Assembly: GCA_001941075.1 (NCBI GenBank)
Contig: MSHH01000075.1
Location: 1-64,000, forward strand
Length of the DNA stretch: 64,000 nucleotides
DNA from: Oscillospiraceae bacterium Zagget6
GTDB taxonomy: Bacteria; Bacillota; Clostridia; Oscillospirales; Oscillospiraceae
Direction of reading: 5' to 3'
The notes beneath the pieces were generated by a model. The model did not search any database. It saw only the letters and a list, made by a program, of their open reading frames with translations, and was not told the DNA's origin. Shown here one piece after another: positions 24,420 through 33,392 of this stretch (its first letter is position 1; each line of letters opens with the position of its first letter). Position numbers and translations under genes: made by a program.

Positions 24420-25841
24420 TCAGAACCGGAAATCCCGCTGACCGTTTTCGATGTCCGCCAGGTGCTGGACGGTGATGGCCCGCACTTTCTCGTTGGGGAT
24501 GTTTGCCAACTCCTTCTGGATGAGCTTGAGGCCCACTTCACGGGTTTCGGGGGTGGCGTAGTCCTCAAGGTACTCCTTCAAGGTCATCAGGGCGTTGGGG
24601 TGGCAGCAGTTCTGGATGGCGCCGGACTTGCAGACCTCCATGAACCGGTCTCCGGTGCGCCCCGCCCGGTAACAGGCGGTGCAGAAGCTGGGGATATAGC
24701 CCATGTCCATCAACCACTTGACCACCTCGTCCAGGCTGCGCTGGTCGGAGATGTCGAACTGTACCGTGTCCTCCGGGCGAATTTCCTCGGTGTAGCCACC
24801 CACGCTGGTACGGCTGCCGCCGGAGATCTGGGAGATACCCAGGTGCAGCACTCGCTCTCTGGTGCGTTGGCTCTCCCGTGTGGAGACGATCATGCCTGTG
24901 TACGGCACCGCCACCCGGATGCAGGCCACGATTTTGGCAAAGGTGTCGTCGTCGATGGCGTTGGAGAAGGTGCTGGGGTCGATGTCGTCCGCCGGGCAGA
25001 TGCGGGGCACAGAGATGGTGTGGGGACCGACGCCGTGGACGGCCTCCAGGTGCTCGGCGTGCATCAGGATGCCCGCAAACTCGTAGCGGTATTTGTCCAG
25101 GCCGAAAAGCACGCCCAATCCCACGTCGTCGATGCCGCCTTCCATGGCCCGGTCCATGGCCTCGGTGTGGTAAGCGTAGTCGTGCTTGGGGCCCCAGGGG
25201 TGCAGCTGCTCATAGGATTCCTTGTGGTAGGTCTCTTGGAAGAGGATGTAGGTCCCGATCCCCGCCTCTTTCAGCTTACGGTAGTTCTCCACGGTGGTGG
25301 CGGCGATGTTGACGTTCACCCGGCGGATGTCGCCGTTTTTGTGGTGGACAGAGTAGATGGTCTGGATGGACTCCAAAATGTACTCGATGGGGTTGTTCAC
25401 CGGGTCCTCGCCGGACTCGATGGCCAGCCGCTTGTGGCCCAGGTCCTGGAGGGCGATGACCTCTTGGCGAATTTCCTCCTGGGTGAGCTTTTTCCGGGGG
25501 ATGTGCTTGTTGATGGCGTGATAGGGGCAGTAGGTGCAGCCGTTGACGCAGTAGTTGGACAGGTACAGCGGCGCGAACAGGACAATGCGGTTGCCGTAGA
25601 AGTCCTTTTTGATCTGCTCCGCCAGGGCATAGACCTGCTGGATTTTATCCGGCAGGGTGCAGGCCAGCAGCACGGAGGCGTCCCGGTGGGACAAACCTTT
25701 CAGCTCCTTGGCCTTGGCGATGATCTGGTCGATGAGTTCCGCGTCCTCCTTGTGGGCGTCGGCATAGGCCAGAGTCTCCAGAATTTCCTCGTGGTTGATG
25801 AACTCCTCCGCTTTCAGGGAGCTGGGATTGTAAATTGCCAT
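24420..25841 (-). CDS. hydG: [FeFe]-hydrogenase maturase HydG (radical SAM tyrosine lyase)
   Basis: A 473-residue radical-SAM enzyme that splits tyrosine to supply CO and cyanide to the H-cluster. The SAM cluster motif is YCVNGCTYCPYH (CxxxCxxC, about residues 92-103), preceded by NRIVLFAPLYLSN. C-terminal cluster ligands lie in IPSFCTACYRAGRTGD and QNCCHPNAL. The gene is downstream of hydF and the TM1266-like gene. HydE and a hydrogenase structural gene are not in the window. Confidence 0.96.
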   Translation of the reverse strand: MAIYNPSSLKAEEFINHEEILETLAYADAHKEDAELIDQIIAKAKELKGLSHRDASVLLACTLPDKIQQVYALAEQIKKDFYGNRIVLFAPLYLSNYCVNGCTYCPYHAINKHIPRKKLTQEEIRQEVIALQDLGHKRLAIESGEDPVNNPIEYILESIQTIYSVHHKNGDIRRVNVNIAATTVENYRKLKEAGIGTYILFQETYHKESYEQLHPWGPKHDYAYHTEAMDRAMEGGIDDVGLGVLFGLDKYRYEFAGILMHAEHLEAVHGVGPHTISVPRICPADDIDPSTFSNAIDDDTFAKIVACIRVAVPYTGMIVSTRESQRTRERVLHLGISQISGGSRTSVGGYTEEIRPEDTVQFDISDQRSLDEVVKWLMDMGYIPSFCTACYRAGRTGDRFMEVCKSGAIQNCCHPNALMTLKEYLEDYATPETREVGLKLIQKELANIPNEKVRAITVQHLADIENGQRDFRF

Positions 25842-25878
25842 AGCTTGGTTCCTCTTTCTTTTTTATATTATATAAAGG

Positions 25879-26124
25879 TTAAACTCTTGAATAGGCCACC
25901 TTTGCGCTGACGCCGTCCAGCCGCCCGATCTTGCCGGACAGGGTGCTGATGGCATCCATGGGCGCGTCCACCGCCACGCTGATAAGGTTGACCCCCTTGG
26001 CGTGGTAGGGGATGCCCATTCGCCCGATGATGACGTTGCCGTACTCGTGCAGGAGGGCGTTCAGCGCCTCCACGCTGTCGGGGTTTTCCACGATAATGGC
26101 GATGACCGCCAGTCTTGTCTCCAT
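25879..26124 (-). CDS. TM1266-family iron-only hydrogenase system regulator
   Basis: An 81-residue ACT-like protein (RLAVIAIIVENPDSVEALN, NVIIGRMGIPYHAKGVNLIS). This small family is repeatedly found with hydE/F/G. Its ferredoxin-like fold resembles NikR/ACT regulators but lacks a DNA-binding part, so a sensing or chaperone role is possible. GGAGAG lies upstream of the ATG. It sits between hydF and hydG, consistent with one operon. Confidence 0.88.
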   Translation of the reverse strand: METRLAVIAIIVENPDSVEALNALLHEYGNVIIGRMGIPYHAKGVNLISVAVDAPMDAISTLSGKIGRLDGVSAKVAYSRV

Positions 26125-26155
26125 AGTGTTCTCTCCTTTTTTATTTGTCGTTCTC

Positions 26156-27358
26156 TCATTCAGGGATGGCCACGTCCGCCAAGATGCCGCTGAGGTGGGC
26201 GATGGCTACCCCGTAGTTGGTCATGGGGACGCCCGCGGCCTGGGCCTCAGCCACCCGGCTGAGGACGTACTTCCGGTTGAACATACAGGCCCCGCACTGG
26301 ATGATGAGGGCGTACCGCCTCAAATCGGCGGGAAAATCCTTGCCGCTGACCACATCCACGGTCAGGCCGGGGCCGGTGCGCTGGCGCAACAACCGGGGAA
26401 TTTTCACCCGGCCAATGTCCTCCTCCATTGGGGCGTGGGTACACGCCTCAGCAATGAGGACCTTGTCTGTCTCTCGCAGCCCGTCAATGGCCTTTGCTCC
26501 CTGAACATAGGCGTGAATGTCCCCCTTGTAGGCGGCAAACAGGGTGGAAAAGGAGGTGAGCAGGCTCTCTTGGGGCTTTTTGTCGTAGACCAGGCGGAAC
26601 ACCTGGGAGTCGGTGATAATGAGCTTGGGGGGATAGGCCAACGCAGAGAGGGTCTGGTCCAGCTTGTCGGTGGTGCAGCTCATCACCAGACATTTTTTGT
26701 CCAGCAGCTCCCGAATGGTCTGCACCTGGGGCAGGATCAACCGCCCCTCCGGGGCCTGAATGTCCTGGGGCATTACCAGCAGCACCAGATCATTTTCTCC
26801 CACCAGGTTCCCGGTGATGAACCGTTTGCCCTCCGTCCGGTGGGACAACTCCACCAGCCGCTCCCGCAGGGCGTCCACCCCCTGCCCGGTGACGGCGCTG
26901 GTGGTGATGGGGTCGGTATCCAGCTCCCGGCGAATGGCGGCGCAGAGGGCCTCGGTGTCCGGGTTGGCGTCGCACTTGCTGACCACCGCCACCACGGGGG
27001 TATCCTGCTGGGCGAAGAGCCGGAACCAGTTGGCCTCCTCCTCCAGATTCTCCTGGGTGAAGAGGATGACGGCCAAATCGGTCTCCTGAGCCACCTGCCG
27101 GGTAGTCTCCACCCGCTTTTGGCCCAAATCTCCGGCGTCGTCAAAGCCCGCCGTGTCGATGAGGACGCAGGGGCCGATGCCGTGAATCTCCATGCTCTTG
27201 CGGACGGGGTCGGTGGTGGTCCCGGCTGCGCCGTCCACGATGGAGACGGCGTGGCCCGCAAAGGCGTTGACAAGGGCGCTCTTGCCGCTGTTCATCCGGC
27301 CCAAAAAGGTGATGTGGGTGCGGCTGGAGGCGGGGGTCTCGTTCAGGGAGGTTTTCAT
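26156..27358 (-). CDS. hydF: [FeFe]-hydrogenase maturation GTPase HydF
   Basis: A 400-residue scaffold GTPase on which the 2Fe subcluster is assembled. The GTPase has TFLGRMNSGKSALVNAFAG (P-loop), GTTTDPV (switch I), LIDTAGFDD (G3) and VSKCDAN (G4). The C-terminal cluster domain has CTHAPMEEDIG and LIIQCGACMFNRKYV, the expected Cys/His ligands. I chose the ATG at 27358, which has AGGAG 7 bases upstream; the frame runs on to 27481 through a hairpin region. Confidence 0.95.
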   Translation of the reverse strand: MKTSLNETPASSRTHITFLGRMNSGKSALVNAFAGHAVSIVDGAAGTTTDPVRKSMEIHGIGPCVLIDTAGFDDAGDLGQKRVETTRQVAQETDLAVILFTQENLEEEANWFRLFAQQDTPVVAVVSKCDANPDTEALCAAIRRELDTDPITTSAVTGQGVDALRERLVELSHRTEGKRFITGNLVGENDLVLLVMPQDIQAPEGRLILPQVQTIRELLDKKCLVMSCTTDKLDQTLSALAYPPKLIITDSQVFRLVYDKKPQESLLTSFSTLFAAYKGDIHAYVQGAKAIDGLRETDKVLIAEACTHAPMEEDIGRVKIPRLLRQRTGPGLTVDVVSGKDFPADLRRYALIIQCGACMFNRKYVLSRVAEAQAAGVPMTNYGVAIAHLSGILADVAIPE

Positions 27359-27384
27359 AGGGCGGCTCCTTTCTCTCGTTGGCG

Positions 27385-27600
27385 CTTCCGGCGCGCACAG
27401 TTGCTGCCTGCGCGCCGGAAAGCACAGAAAAAAGCCCGCATCGGAGGATGCGGGCATAGAATATCCTAAATCATCAAACACAAAGAGCAGTCCGTCCGGC
27501 CATTTGTCAGAACTCGTGTTCTTTCAAGGGGCGGGGCGAAGCGGCAATCGGGTTTGTGACAAGGGGTCTGCTCATCACTCACACCGGTATCATACACTAT
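27385..27600 (-). promoter_or_regulatory. Structured leader with internal terminator upstream of hydF
   Basis: The 27359-27659 gap holds, in minus-strand order: a possible promoter (TGGACT, 17 bases, TATGAT near 27588-27616), a roughly 90-base segment closed by GAGCAG..CTGCTC (27487-27573), an intrinsic terminator GCCCGCAT-CCTCCG-ATGCGGGC-TTTTTT (27427-27455), and a second GC stem TTCCGGCGCGCA/TGTGCGCGCCGGAA (27386-27420) just before the hydF SD. Either this terminates the NYN gene, or it is an attenuator/riboswitch-type leader. I recognised no known riboswitch class. Confidence 0.5.
27427..27455 (-). terminator. Intrinsic terminator between the NYN gene and hydF
   Basis: A perfect 8-bp GC-rich stem (GCCCGCAT/ATGCGGGC) followed by six T on the minus strand. 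Confidence 0.9.
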
Positions 27601-27659
27601 AACAGGCGGAAAGTCCAGAGGAAAAACGCGATTTCAGGGAAATTGGTAGGGCAATTTTC

Positions 27660-28427
27660 TTATTTCGCCTGTAAATCCCGGATGTAGGTGGTGGTCCCCT
27701 GCTTCTGCACCTCGAACCGGGGGATGGACTGAATCATAGAGGACAGCTTTTTAAAGCCGTAGTTCCGGCTGTCGAAGTCGGGGCGCTTTTTCAACAACAG
27801 GGTCCCTAGGGCGGAAAGCATCCCATAGCCCTCGTCGTCGGTGATGTCCTCCAAGCTCAGGGCAATCAGCTCGATGATGTCCGCTGTGACGGGAGAGATG
27901 GAGCGGTTGTTCTGGGTGGTCTGCTTGCGCTTGCTGGCCTTCTGGCCGGTGCGGTGGTCCTGCTCCGGCTCCGCTTCCTTGGCTGCAGCCCGGATGACCT
28001 CGATATAGACGAATTTATCGCAGGAGGCGATGAAGGGCTGGGGCGTCTTTTTCTCCCCCATGCCGTAGACCTTCATCCCCGCCTCCCGGAGCCGGGTCGC
28101 CAGGCGGGTGAAGTCGCTGTCGCTGGACACCAGCACGAAGCCGTCCACCCGACCAGAATAGAGGATGTCCATGGCGTCGATGATCATGGCTGAGTCGGTG
28201 GCGTTTTTGCCGGTGGTGTAGGCGTACTGCTGGATGGGAGTGATGGCGTACTCCAACAGCATGGCCTTCCAGCTGGCCATGTTGGGGGTGGTCCAGTCGC
28301 CGTAAATGCGCTTGATGGTGGGAGAGCCGTAGACGGCGATCTCCTCCATAATTTCTTTCATGGCGGTGCGGGGGGCGTTGTCCGCGTCGATGAGGACGGC
28401 GAGACGCAGTTCAATGGGTTCGGGCAT
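27660..28427 (-). CDS. NYN (PIN-like) nuclease with OST-HTH/LOTUS domain
   Basis: A 255-residue protein. Residues about 8-150 form a NYN domain, a PIN-like metal-dependent RNase fold: LAVLIDADNAPRTAM and IKRIYGDWT, then NATDSAMIIDAMDIL and VLVSSDSDFTRLATRLREAG provide the acidic cluster. A Lys/Arg/Gln linker (about 160-180) leads to a C-terminal LOTUS (OST-HTH) domain (ITDDEGYGMLSALGTLL, DSRNYGFKKLSSMI) that binds RNA. It is a probable RNA-processing or decay factor. AGGAG lies 5 bases before the ATG at 28427. Extended -10 TGGTATAAT on the minus strand (28508-28513). Confidence 0.88.
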   Translation of the reverse strand: MPEPIELRLAVLIDADNAPRTAMKEIMEEIAVYGSPTIKRIYGDWTTPNMASWKAMLLEYAITPIQQYAYTTGKNATDSAMIIDAMDILYSGRVDGFVLVSSDSDFTRLATRLREAGMKVYGMGEKKTPQPFIASCDKFVYIEVIRAAAKEAEPEQDHRTGQKASKRKQTTQNNRSISPVTADIIELIALSLEDITDDEGYGMLSALGTLLLKKRPDFDSRNYGFKKLSSMIQSIPRFEVQKQGTTTYIRDLQAK

Positions 28428-28609
28428 AAAATCTCCTTTCCGGTAAGAAAGCAAAATTAGGATAACAAAAAACCGGTCTGCGCCGGTCAAAAGCTGTTTA
28501 GGTATCCATTATACCATAAGAAACGAAAAAGGAAAGTCAAAAATGGCAGGCCGAAATAATTTAACAAAATACAGTGAAAAAGCGCGACGCTTTTTGGAGA
28601 TTGCTGTGG

Positions 28610-28639
28610 TTGTCTTGACAGCGCGAAATTTGGTATAAT
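28610..28639 (+). promoter_or_regulatory. serC-serA promoter
   Basis: Extended -10 TTTGGTATAAT (TATAAT at 28634-28639). The -35 is either TTGTCT at 28610 (18-base spacing) or the better TTGACA at 28615 (13-base spacing, too short). It is divergent from the NYN promoter. Confidence 0.7.
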
Positions 28640-28647
28640 AGCTCTTG

Positions 28648-28738
28648 CGTCCCAGAGGCCCGGCGAGTTTGAAGCCGTCAGCCGGGACCAATACACGCGG
28701 TGAGATTGAAACCGCAGGTTTGAAAGGAGATCCTCCCC
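28648..28738 (+). other. Structured 5' leader of serC
   Basis: Two stems are visible: CCCGGC..GCCGGG (about 28658-28685, inside a wider GTCCC..GGGAC pairing from 28648) and GCGGT..ACCGC (28698-28713). The SD GGAG can pair with CTCC five bases on. No terminator is present, so any control would be translational. I could not assign it to a known class. Confidence 0.45.
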
Positions 28739-29827
28739 ATGAGTGATCGCATTTACAACTTTTCCGCAGGCCCTTCCATGCTGCCCCTCTCCGTGCTGGA
28801 GAAGGCTGGCGCCGAAATCACCAACTATCAGGGGTCCGGCATGTCCGTCATGGAGATGAGCCACCGGTCTAAAGTGTTCCAGAAGATTTTTGACGACACC
28901 AAGGCCAAGTTCAAGGCCCTGATGCACATTCCCGATGACTATGAGGTGCTGTTCCTCCAGGGCGGTGCGTCCTCCCAGTTCTCCGCCATCCCGCTGAACC
29001 TGATTGGCAAGACCGGCAAGGCGGATTACGCCGTCACCGGCAACTTCGCCACCATCGCCTACAAAGAGGCGAAAAAGTACGGCGACATCGCTGTGGCGGC
29101 CTCCTCTGAGGACAAAAACCACACCTATATTCCCGCCCAGGAGCAGCTGGTGGTCCGCCCGGACGCCTCTTATTTCTATTATTGCGCCAACAACACCATC
29201 TACGGCACCGAATGGCAGTATGTGCCGGAGACCGGCGACGTGCCGCTGGTCTGCGACATGTCCTCCGATATTTGCAGCCGCCGGGTGGATGTCTCCAAGT
29301 ACGGCATCATCTACGCAGGGGCACAGAAGAACCTGGCCCCTGCCGGTCTGACCATCGTTATCATCAAGAAATCCCTGGCCGGTCACGAGCTGCCCTTCAC
29401 CCCGCTGATGATGAACTACAAGACCATGATCGACAAGGACTCCATGTACAACACCCCTCCCTGCTGGTGCATTTACATGCTGGGCGAGGTGCTGACCTGG
29501 CTGGAGAGCATGGGCGGCGTGGAAGGCATGGAGAAGATCAAGCACGGCAAGGCTCAGATGCTCTACGACGTGCTGGACAACTCCGCCCTGTTCCACTGCT
29601 GCGCCACCGACAAGGCCAGCCGCTCCGACATGAACGTCACCTTCCGCAGCGACTCCGACGAGCTGGACAAAAAGTTCGTGGCCCAGGCCACCGAAGCGGG
29701 CTTTGTCAACCTGAAAGGCCACCGGAAGGTGGGCGGTATGCGCGCCTCCATCTACAACGCCATGCCCGTGGAAGGCGTGGAAAAGCTGTGCGAGTTCATC
29801 AAGCAGTTTGACCGGGAAAACGGCTGA
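28739..29827 (+). CDS. serC: Phosphoserine aminotransferase
   Basis: A 362-residue PLP enzyme that transfers an amino group from glutamate to 3-phosphohydroxypyruvate in serine synthesis. It opens RIYNFSAGPSMLPLSVLE and has FLQGGASSQFSAIPLNL (phosphate/substrate loop). The PLP lysine is in IIYAGAQKNLAPAGLTIV. KVGGMRASIYNAMP at the end binds the substrate phosphate. AAAGGAG precedes the ATG. It forms an operon with serA, 18 bases on. Confidence 0.97.
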   Translation: MSDRIYNFSAGPSMLPLSVLEKAGAEITNYQGSGMSVMEMSHRSKVFQKIFDDTKAKFKALMHIPDDYEVLFLQGGASSQFSAIPLNLIGKTGKADYAVTGNFATIAYKEAKKYGDIAVAASSEDKNHTYIPAQEQLVVRPDASYFYYCANNTIYGTEWQYVPETGDVPLVCDMSSDICSRRVDVSKYGIIYAGAQKNLAPAGLTIVIIKKSLAGHELPFTPLMMNYKTMIDKDSMYNTPPCWCIYMLGEVLTWLESMGGVEGMEKIKHGKAQMLYDVLDNSALFHCCATDKASRSDMNVTFRSDSDELDKKFVAQATEAGFVNLKGHRKVGGMRASIYNAMPVEGVEKLCEFIKQFDRENG

Positions 29828-29845
29828 TATTGGGGAGGAACCGTC

Positions 29846-31012
29846 ATGTATCGCATCAAAACAATGAACAAAATCGCCGCTGCGGGCCTGAACCAGCTGC
29901 CCAAGGAGCGGTATCAGATCTCCGACGAGTTTGAGCAGTACGAGGGGGCAATCGTCCGCTCCGCCAAGCTCCACGGGATGGACTTCCCCCCGGAGCTGTT
30001 GGCTGTAGCCCGGGCCGGTGCCGGCACCAACAACATCCCCATCGACCGTTGCAACAAGGCAGGGATCGTGGTGTTCAACACCCCCGGCGCCAACGCCAAC
30101 GCCGTGAAGGAGCTGGTCATCGCCTCCATGCTCTACAGCAGCCGCGACATCATGGGCGGCGCGGACTGGGTCAAGGAGCAGGTGGCCGCCGGGGTGGACG
30201 TGACCACCGTGGTGGAAAAGGGCAAGGCTGCCTTTGCCGGGCCGGAGCTGGCGGGCAAGACTCTGGGCATCATCGGCTTGGGGGCCATCGGCGCGAAAGT
30301 CGCCAACGCCTGCATCGCCCTGGGCATGAAGGTCATCGGCTACGACCCCTTCCTCTCCGTGGATGCGGCTCTGGGGCTGGACATCCACGTGAAGCACACC
30401 ACCGACCTGGACGTGATCTACCGCAACAGCGACTATATCACCATCCACATCCCCTACAACAAGGAGACCGCCAACACTATCGACGCGGAGGCCATCTCCA
30501 AGATGAAGGGCGGCGTGCGGCTCATCAACCTGGCCCGGGGCGGCCTGGTGAACAACGACGCGGTCATCGCCGGATTGGAGTCCGGCCACGTAGCCAAGTA
30601 CGTCACCGACTTCCCGGATAACCAGCTGATGGCCTGCAAAAACGTCATCGGCACCCCCCACCTGGGCGCTTCCACCCCGGAGAGCGAGGAGAACTGCGCT
30701 ATCATGGCCGCCCAGCAGCTGAAAGATTACCTGGAGAACGGCATCATCGTCAACTCGGTCAACATGCCCCAGGTGACGCTGGCCCGGAGCGGCCTGTGCC
30801 GGGTGTGCGTCATCCACCGGAACGTGCCCACCATCCTGACCGCCATTATGTCCTCCTTCTCCGCCGCCGGAATGAACATTGAGAACATGGTCAACAAGTC
30901 CCGCAAGGAAATGGCTTACACCGTGGTGGACCTGGACACCCGCGTCAGTGAGTCCATGGTGAATACCATCGCCAGCCTGCCCAACGTGATTCGCGTGCGG
31001 GCGTTGCAGTAA
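29846..31012 (+). CDS. serA: D-3-phosphoglycerate dehydrogenase with ACT domain
   Basis: A 388-residue NAD-dependent dehydrogenase that starts serine synthesis. The catalytic residues lie in ARAGAGTNNIP (Arg), NLARGGLVNNDAV and GTPHLGASTPESEENC (His). The NAD motif is LGIIGLGAIGAKVAN. The C-terminal ACT domain (about 315-388, VCVIHRNVPTILTAIM, INNMVNKS-like IENMVNKSRK) fits serine feedback control. It belongs to the short SerA class. A terminator follows at 31031. Confidence 0.96.
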   Translation: MYRIKTMNKIAAAGLNQLPKERYQISDEFEQYEGAIVRSAKLHGMDFPPELLAVARAGAGTNNIPIDRCNKAGIVVFNTPGANANAVKELVIASMLYSSRDIMGGADWVKEQVAAGVDVTTVVEKGKAAFAGPELAGKTLGIIGLGAIGAKVANACIALGMKVIGYDPFLSVDAALGLDIHVKHTTDLDVIYRNSDYITIHIPYNKETANTIDAEAISKMKGGVRLINLARGGLVNNDAVIAGLESGHVAKYVTDFPDNQLMACKNVIGTPHLGASTPESEENCAIMAAQQLKDYLENGIIVNSVNMPQVTLARSGLCRVCVIHRNVPTILTAIMSSFSAAGMNIENMVNKSRKEMAYTVVDLDTRVSESMVNTIASLPNVIRVRALQ

Positions 31013-31030
31013 AACCTCATATTTAATGAA

Positions 31031-31064
31031 CCCCCGCTGCTTTCCCGGCAGCGGGGGTCTTTTT
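31031..31064 (+). terminator. Rho-independent terminator of serC-serA
   Basis: CCCCCGCTGC pairs with GCAGCGGGGG, then TCTTTTT. Confidence 0.92.
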
Positions 31065-31075
31065 GGCTTCGTATG

Positions 31076-31294
31076 TTATTTCTTCTTCGGTTCCTTCAAA
31101 AAATCCAGCTCAAACGGCGGGTCCAGCTCTTTTGGCACATACTGGCCGTTTTTTATGCGCTGCTTGACGCACTCGGTCAGCAGATACTCGATTTGTCCGT
31201 TCACTGAGCGGAAGTCGTCCTCCGCCCAGGCAGCGATGGCGTTATAGAGCTTAGGGGAAAGCCGGAGGGGAACCTGTTTCTTGGGTTCTGCCAT
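31076..31294 (-). CDS. Arc-type ribbon-helix-helix protein
   Basis: A 72-residue protein: [20 protein letters not shown] gives the beta strand and first helix of a ribbon-helix-helix fold, then [18 protein letters not shown] gives the second helix. Such proteins bind DNA as dimers. The ATG lies 3 bases after the SPFH stop, so the two are translationally coupled. The pair recurs in Firmicutes, in my recollection; target unknown. Confidence 0.82.
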   Translation of the reverse strand: MAEPKKQVPLRLSPKLYNAIAAWAEDDFRSVNGQIEYLLTECVKQRIKNGQYVPKELDPPFELDFLKEPKKK

Positions 31295-31297
31295 AGG

Positions 31298-32299
31298 TCA
31301 ATAGAGGCTGCCGGAGTTGACGATGGGCTGGGCGTCCCGGTTGCCGCAGAGCACCACCAGCAGGTTGGACACCATGGCCGCCTTCCGCTCCTCGTCCAGC
31401 TGCACCACGTCGTTTTCGTTGAGCCGCTCCAGGGCCATTTCCACCATGCCCACAGCGCCGTCCACGATCATCTTCCGGGCGTCGATGATGGCAGACGCCT
31501 GCTGGCGCTGGAGCATGGCAGCGGCGATCTCCTGTGCGTAAGCCAGGTAGGTGATGCGGGCCTCCACGACCTCAATGCCCGCCTCGTTGACCCGCTGCTG
31601 AATCTCCTCCCTGATACGGCTGGCAACTACCTCGCTGGACCCCCGGAGACTGCCCTCGTCGGGGACGCCGTCGCCGGTGGTGTCCACGTTGGGAGCCACG
31701 TCGTAGGGGTAGAGCCGGACGATGTTCCGCAGGGCGCTGTCGCACTGGAGGGAGAGGAACTCCTTGTAGTTGTCCACGTTAAAAACGGCCTTGGCGGTGT
31801 CTACCACCCGCCAGGTCACGGCGATTCCAATTTCCACCGGGTTGCCCAGGCAGTCGTTGATTTTCTGCCGGGAGTTGTTCAGCGTCATGATTTTCAGCGA
31901 AATGCGCTTGCCGTCGGAGTCGTTGGGCGCGCTGCCTGTCTCACCGCCAGCCGCTTTTTTGAAGAAGCTCTTCACGTCCCCGCTCTGGCTCAGCTTGGTG
32001 TAGGCGGCGGGATTCACCGCCGAGCAGAAGGGATTGACCCAGTAGAACCCCTCCCCTTTCAGCGTACCGATGTACTTGCCGAACAGGGTCAGCACCAGCG
32101 CCTCCTGAGGCTTGAGCACTTTCAGGCCCAGAAGGGGAATCCAGCTCACACACAGCAGGAGAATGGACAGAAACAGCATCAAACCGTTGTCGATGAAGAT
32201 CGAGAATAAGCAAAGGGCCAGGACCACGAGAATCAGCAGGATATTTCCCAGCAGGACGGGCATCCCCAGCTTGCGGGTCGTCAGAATTTTTTCTTCCAT
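31298..32299 (-). CDS. SPFH/Band-7 membrane protein
   Basis: A 333-residue flotillin/stomatin-like protein. Two hydrophobic segments lie at about residues 15-60 ([36 protein letters not shown]). The SPFH domain starts at [20 protein letters not shown] and ends near a coiled coil ([19 protein letters not shown]). SPFH proteins organise membrane microdomains. The ATG at 32299 has GGAGG 8 bases upstream. First gene of a two-gene operon with the ribbon-helix-helix protein. Confidence 0.88.
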   Translation of the reverse strand: MEEKILTTRKLGMPVLLGNILLILVVLALCLFSIFIDNGLMLFLSILLLCVSWIPLLGLKVLKPQEALVLTLFGKYIGTLKGEGFYWVNPFCSAVNPAAYTKLSQSGDVKSFFKKAAGGETGSAPNDSDGKRISLKIMTLNNSRQKINDCLGNPVEIGIAVTWRVVDTAKAVFNVDNYKEFLSLQCDSALRNIVRLYPYDVAPNVDTTGDGVPDEGSLRGSSEVVASRIREEIQQRVNEAGIEVVEARITYLAYAQEIAAAMLQRQQASAIIDARKMIVDGAVGMVEMALERLNENDVVQLDEERKAAMVSNLLVVLCGNRDAQPIVNSGSLY

Positions 32300-32331
32300 G
32301 ACGGATACCTCCATATCATTATGGTATCAAA

Positions 32332-32360
32332 ACAATATCATATCGGAACTGCGCTGTCAA
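32332..32360 (-). promoter_or_regulatory. Promoter of the SPFH operon
   Basis: On the minus strand, TTGACA (32355-32360), a 17-base spacer ending TGA, and TATTGT (32332-32337). Confidence 0.75.
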
Positions 32361-32396
32361 GGGGTTTGGCGAAAAATTTTGACGGATGCCGAACGA

Positions 32397-32425
32397 TTGA
32401 CATTGCCCCAAGTTCAGATTATACT
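32397..32425 (+). promoter_or_regulatory. Promoter of the sirtuin gene
   Basis: TTGACA (32397-32402), a 17-base spacer and TATACT (32420-32425). Divergent from the SPFH promoter. Confidence 0.85.
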
Positions 32426-32480
32426 ATAATCAAAGAACGTACTTGAAAAAATCCAAAATTTCCGAAAGGATGTGAACACG

Positions 32481-33218
32481 ATGGACAACACCAGAGAAAT
32501 CGAGACCTTGCAGCAGTGGATCGACGGCAGCGACAACATCGTCTTTTTCGGCGGGGCGGGCGTCTCCACCGAGAGCGGTATCCCTGACTTCCGCAGTCAG
32601 GACGGGCTGTACAACCAGAAGTACGATGAGCCGCCGGAGACCATCATCTCCCACACCTATTTCATGCGCAAGCCGGAGAAGTTCTATCGGTTTTACAAGG
32701 ACAAGATGATTGCCCCGGACGCCAAGCCCAACGCCGCCCACAAAAAGCTGGCGGAGCTGGAACAGGCCGGGAAACTGCGGGCCGTCATCACCCAGAACAT
32801 CGACGGTCTCCACCAGGACGCGGGCAGCAAAGAGGTGCTGGAGCTGCATGGTAGCGTCCGCCGGAACGACTGTATGAAGTGCGGCGCCCACTTCGACGGG
32901 GTGGACATCGTACTGAACAGCCCCGGGGTCCCCAAATGTCCCCGCTGCGGCGGCACCATCAAGCCAGACGTGGTCCTCTACGAGGAGGGGCTGGACGACA
33001 CCACCCTTTACCGTGCAGTGGACTACATTCGGGCCGCAGATGTCCTCATCGTGGGCGGCACCTCTCTGGTGGTCTACCCCGCCGCGGGCCTCATTAACTA
33101 CTACCGGGGCCACAAGCTGGTGCTCATCAACCTCCAGCCCACCGGCTATGACCGGCAGGCCGATTTGGTCATCGCCGGGAAAATCGGTCAGGTGCTGGGC
33201 CAAATTCAGGTGCGATAA
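32481..33218 (+). CDS. cobB: Canonical NAD-dependent protein deacylase (sirtuin)
   Basis: A 245-residue Sir2 enzyme that removes acyl groups from lysine with NAD+. Motifs: [33 protein letters not shown] and [11 protein letters not shown], with the catalytic His at about residue 123. The zinc Cys pairs are CMKCG and [18 protein letters not shown] binds NAD. This intact ELHGS motif contrasts with the EIQGS/EFQGS in the three sirtuin-like genes at 50.5-52.7 kb. ATG 32481 is preferred over GTG 32472 by SD spacing. Confidence 0.95.
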   Translation: MDNTREIETLQQWIDGSDNIVFFGGAGVSTESGIPDFRSQDGLYNQKYDEPPETIISHTYFMRKPEKFYRFYKDKMIAPDAKPNAAHKKLAELEQAGKLRAVITQNIDGLHQDAGSKEVLELHGSVRRNDCMKCGAHFDGVDIVLNSPGVPKCPRCGGTIKPDVVLYEEGLDDTTLYRAVDYIRAADVLIVGGTSLVVYPAAGLINYYRGHKLVLINLQPTGYDRQADLVIAGKIGQVLGQIQVR

Positions 33219-33238
33219 CGGGAGCAACGGCCCCAGAC

Positions 33239-33279
33239 AAAAACAGGACTTCCTTCATCCAGGTGGAAGTCCTGTTTTC
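33239..33279 (+). terminator. Rho-independent terminator of the sirtuin gene
   Basis: AAAACAGGACTTCC pairs with GGAAGTCCTGTTTT around an 11-base loop. Confidence 0.9.
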
Positions 33280-33301
33280 TCCGTTTATGCCCCATTGGGT
33301 C

Positions 33302-33353
33302 AAAAAGGAAGCAGAAAACCGTTTCAAATGAGAACGGTCTCCTGCTTCCTTTT
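33302..33353. terminator. Terminator for the PadR gene (minus), possibly bidirectional
   Basis: AAAAGGAAGCAG pairs with CTGCTTCCTTTT, and an inner stem ACCGTT/AACGGT extends it. It lies 40 bases beyond the padR stop. Confidence 0.85.
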
Positions 33354-33392
33354 CAGGGACACAAAGCGCAAAACAGTGGAATCCACCCATAG

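Noticed and set aside
24275..24568. N-terminal extension of SbcD
   Set aside because: It runs through the hydG terminator and 3' end; MRFFHLADLHLGK is the family start.
28487..30817. 776-codon open frame opposite serC-serA
   Set aside because: Antisense shadow of two well-known genes, rich in His/Gly/Val and without motifs.
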